In this document: positions 15,149 to 16,186 of the stretch, piece by piece
Numbering within the stretch: position 1 is the stretch's first letter
Layout of the letters: each line of letters opens with the position of its first letter
NCBI GenBank assembly: GCA_002726395.1
Contig: PBTA01000053.1
Span: 1 to 16,186, forward strand
Direction: 5' to 3'
Source of the DNA: Methanobacteriota archaeon
GTDB taxonomy: Archaea > Thermoplasmatota > Poseidoniia > Poseidoniales > Poseidoniaceae
Length of the DNA stretch: 16,186 nt
Translations under genes and position numbers: made by a program
The notes under the pieces: model-generated
Told to the model about the DNA's origin: nothing
The model's database searches: none
What the model saw: the letters and a program-made list of their open reading frames with translations, nothing else

Positions 15149-15299
15149 CCCAAAGGGGGTGAGGTTTTGAGTATCACGGCAAAAAAGAAACACTCATTTG
15201 AAGTAGATTGAACGAAAAAACGCGGTGAATTTGCCAACCGTTGCATCAACATGTTCAAAGAGTGTATGTGAAACCCGACGCTAAGAGACGCAGAGTCGA
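15149..15299. promoter_or_regulatory. divergent intergenic region between the cyclophilin gene and korA
   Basis: About 150 bp separate the two divergent genes, so promoters for both should lie here. It is AT-rich in parts, with A/T runs near 15180-15190 and 15214-15220, but I cannot place a convincing BRE/TATA pair by eye. No long inverted repeat is apparent. Confidence 0.4.
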
Positions 15300-16186
15300 A
15301 TGACAGATTATGCACTCGGGGGACAAAACACAATGGAAACCATTGCCAACGACTTCACCATCAATATCGCTACCGCAAACGGAACAGGTTCGCAATCTGC
15401 GAACCTTATTCTCCTCCAGTCTCTGTTTGAGATGGGAGTTCCAGTCAGCGGAAAAAACATGTTTCCGTCAAACATTTCAGGGCTCCCAACATGGTATATT
15501 GTTCGACTCTCCGACCACGGCTATCAAGCGCCTGGTAATCGCACTCACATCCAGGTCCTCGTAAATCCAGCCACTTGGCATGAGGACTTAGAAAGTCTTG
15601 AACCCGGTTCAGTTGTCATTTGGAACGAGAACGCGAAGATGGAAATGACGCGAGATGATGTCGTATCCTACCCAATTCCAATGTCAGCATTAGCGCGAAA
15701 AATCAATCCGAAAATCGCCAAATTGGTGACCAATATCATCTATGTCGGCGTACTTGCTGAACTTCTTGGAATCGACCAAGATGAACTTGAAGCAGCAGTT
15801 GCAAAGCAATTCAAAGGAAAAGCAACTGCAGTTGAACTCAACATTACTGCTCTTGGACTTGGGCGTGACTACTTCAAAGAAAACCTCACAAAAAGCGACC
15901 CTTATGTTGTTGAAAAGCGAACCATCGAAAAGCCACAATTTTTCATTGAAGGAAATGAAGCGGCCGCTCTTGGTTGCCTTTATGGTGGTGTACAAATGCT
16001 TGCATGGTATCCAATCACACCTTCTTCATCTCTGGCAGAAGGTATCATCAATTACATCCCGCAACTCCGTACTGATGATGATGGTAAGGTAAACTGTGCA
16101 GTCATACAAGCAGAAGATGAACTCGCAGCAGCAGGCATGGTCTTGGGCGCTGGCTGGGCAGGCGGACGCGGTATGACGGCAACCTC
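15300..16186 (+). CDS. korA: 2-oxoacid:ferredoxin oxidoreductase, fused gamma-alpha subunit (3' partial)
   Basis: The first 295 codons are present and the gene runs off the window. It encodes part of the thiamine-dependent enzyme that converts 2-oxoacids such as 2-oxoglutarate plus CoA to acyl-CoA, CO2 and reduced ferredoxin, in the cytoplasm. Residues ~17-205 are the gamma-type domain (FTINIATANGTGSQSANLIL, GLPTWYIVRLSDHGYQAPG). Residues ~214-295 begin the pyrimidine-binding alpha domain, with GNEAAALGCLYGG, WYPITPSSSLAEG and the QAEDELAAAGMVLGAGWAGG signature. The gamma-alpha fusion fits the KorA-like group; substrate choice among 2-oxoglutarate, pyruvate and branched-chain acids cannot be settled here. 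The start is ATG 15300-15302. A second in-frame ATG at 15333-15335 has GGGGGA 9 nt upstream and is a serious alternative, giving an N-terminus METIANDFT. A korB partner is expected just downstream, outside the window. Confidence 0.93.
   Translation, partial: MTDYALGGQNTMETIANDFTINIATANGTGSQSANLILLQSLFEMGVPVSGKNMFPSNISGLPTWYIVRLSDHGYQAPGNRTHIQVLVNPATWHEDLESLEPGSVVIWNENAKMEMTRDDVVSYPIPMSALARKINPKIAKLVTNIIYVGVLAELLGIDQDELEAAVAKQFKGKATAVELNITALGLGRDYFKENLTKSDPYVVEKRTIEKPQFFIEGNEAAALGCLYGGVQMLAWYPITPSSSLAEGIINYIPQLRTDDDGKVNCAVIQAEDELAAAGMVLGAGWAGGRGMTAT

Noticed and set aside
15310..16092. ORFs at 15310-15564 and 15742-16092 (plus) and 15690-15995 (minus)
   Set aside because: They are alternative frames of korA, whose correct frame begins at 15300 and continues past the window edge.
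1..16186. tRNA, rRNA, insertion sequence, prophage or defence genes
   Set aside because: None was seen; coding regions fill almost the whole window and no gap exceeds about 170 bp.

Overview
The window looks like a piece of a marine euryarchaeal genome, most likely a Poseidoniales (Marine Group II) relative. I infer this from gene content: a very large FG-GAP/VCBS-type surface protein with a C-terminal membrane anchor and an A/Q/Y-rich tail, a membrane-tethered cyclophilin, a bacterial-type AcnA aconitase beside a 2-oxoacid:ferredoxin oxidoreductase subunit, short oligo-T terminators and a mix of Shine-Dalgarno-led and apparently leaderless starts. No rRNA or marker gene is present, so the assignment is not proven.

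Left end (1-1577, plus strand): the 3' part of an Arg/Gly-rich protein with one RanBP2-type zinc finger flanked by RG/RGG-rich low-complexity sequence. It has no in-frame ATG in the window because its start lies upstream. Nine bases after its stop comes a TPR protein with two membrane helices, so the two form a likely operon.

Middle (1583-15148, minus strand, read right to left): a membrane-anchored TPR-like cyclophilin, aconitase (acnA), a 224-aa unknown protein, a surface protein of about 2230 aa, a 468-aa polytopic membrane protein with a small helical C-terminal domain, and a small four-helix membrane protein. The last of these converges on the TPR gene with only 5 bp between stop codons. 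A perfect 20-bp sequence occurs in two of the intergenic stretches here.

Right end (15300-16186, plus strand): the 5' part of korA, the fused gamma/alpha subunit of a 2-oxoacid:ferredoxin oxidoreductase, cut by the window edge and divergent from the cyclophilin. Together with acnA it points to an oxidative TCA-type metabolism. The remaining genes concern the cell surface, the membrane and protein or RNA handling.

The most unusual object is the RGG / RanBP2-finger / RGG protein, whose architecture recalls eukaryotic FET-family RNA-binding proteins (FUS, EWS, TAF15). No tRNA, rRNA, CRISPR array, insertion sequence or phage gene was seen.
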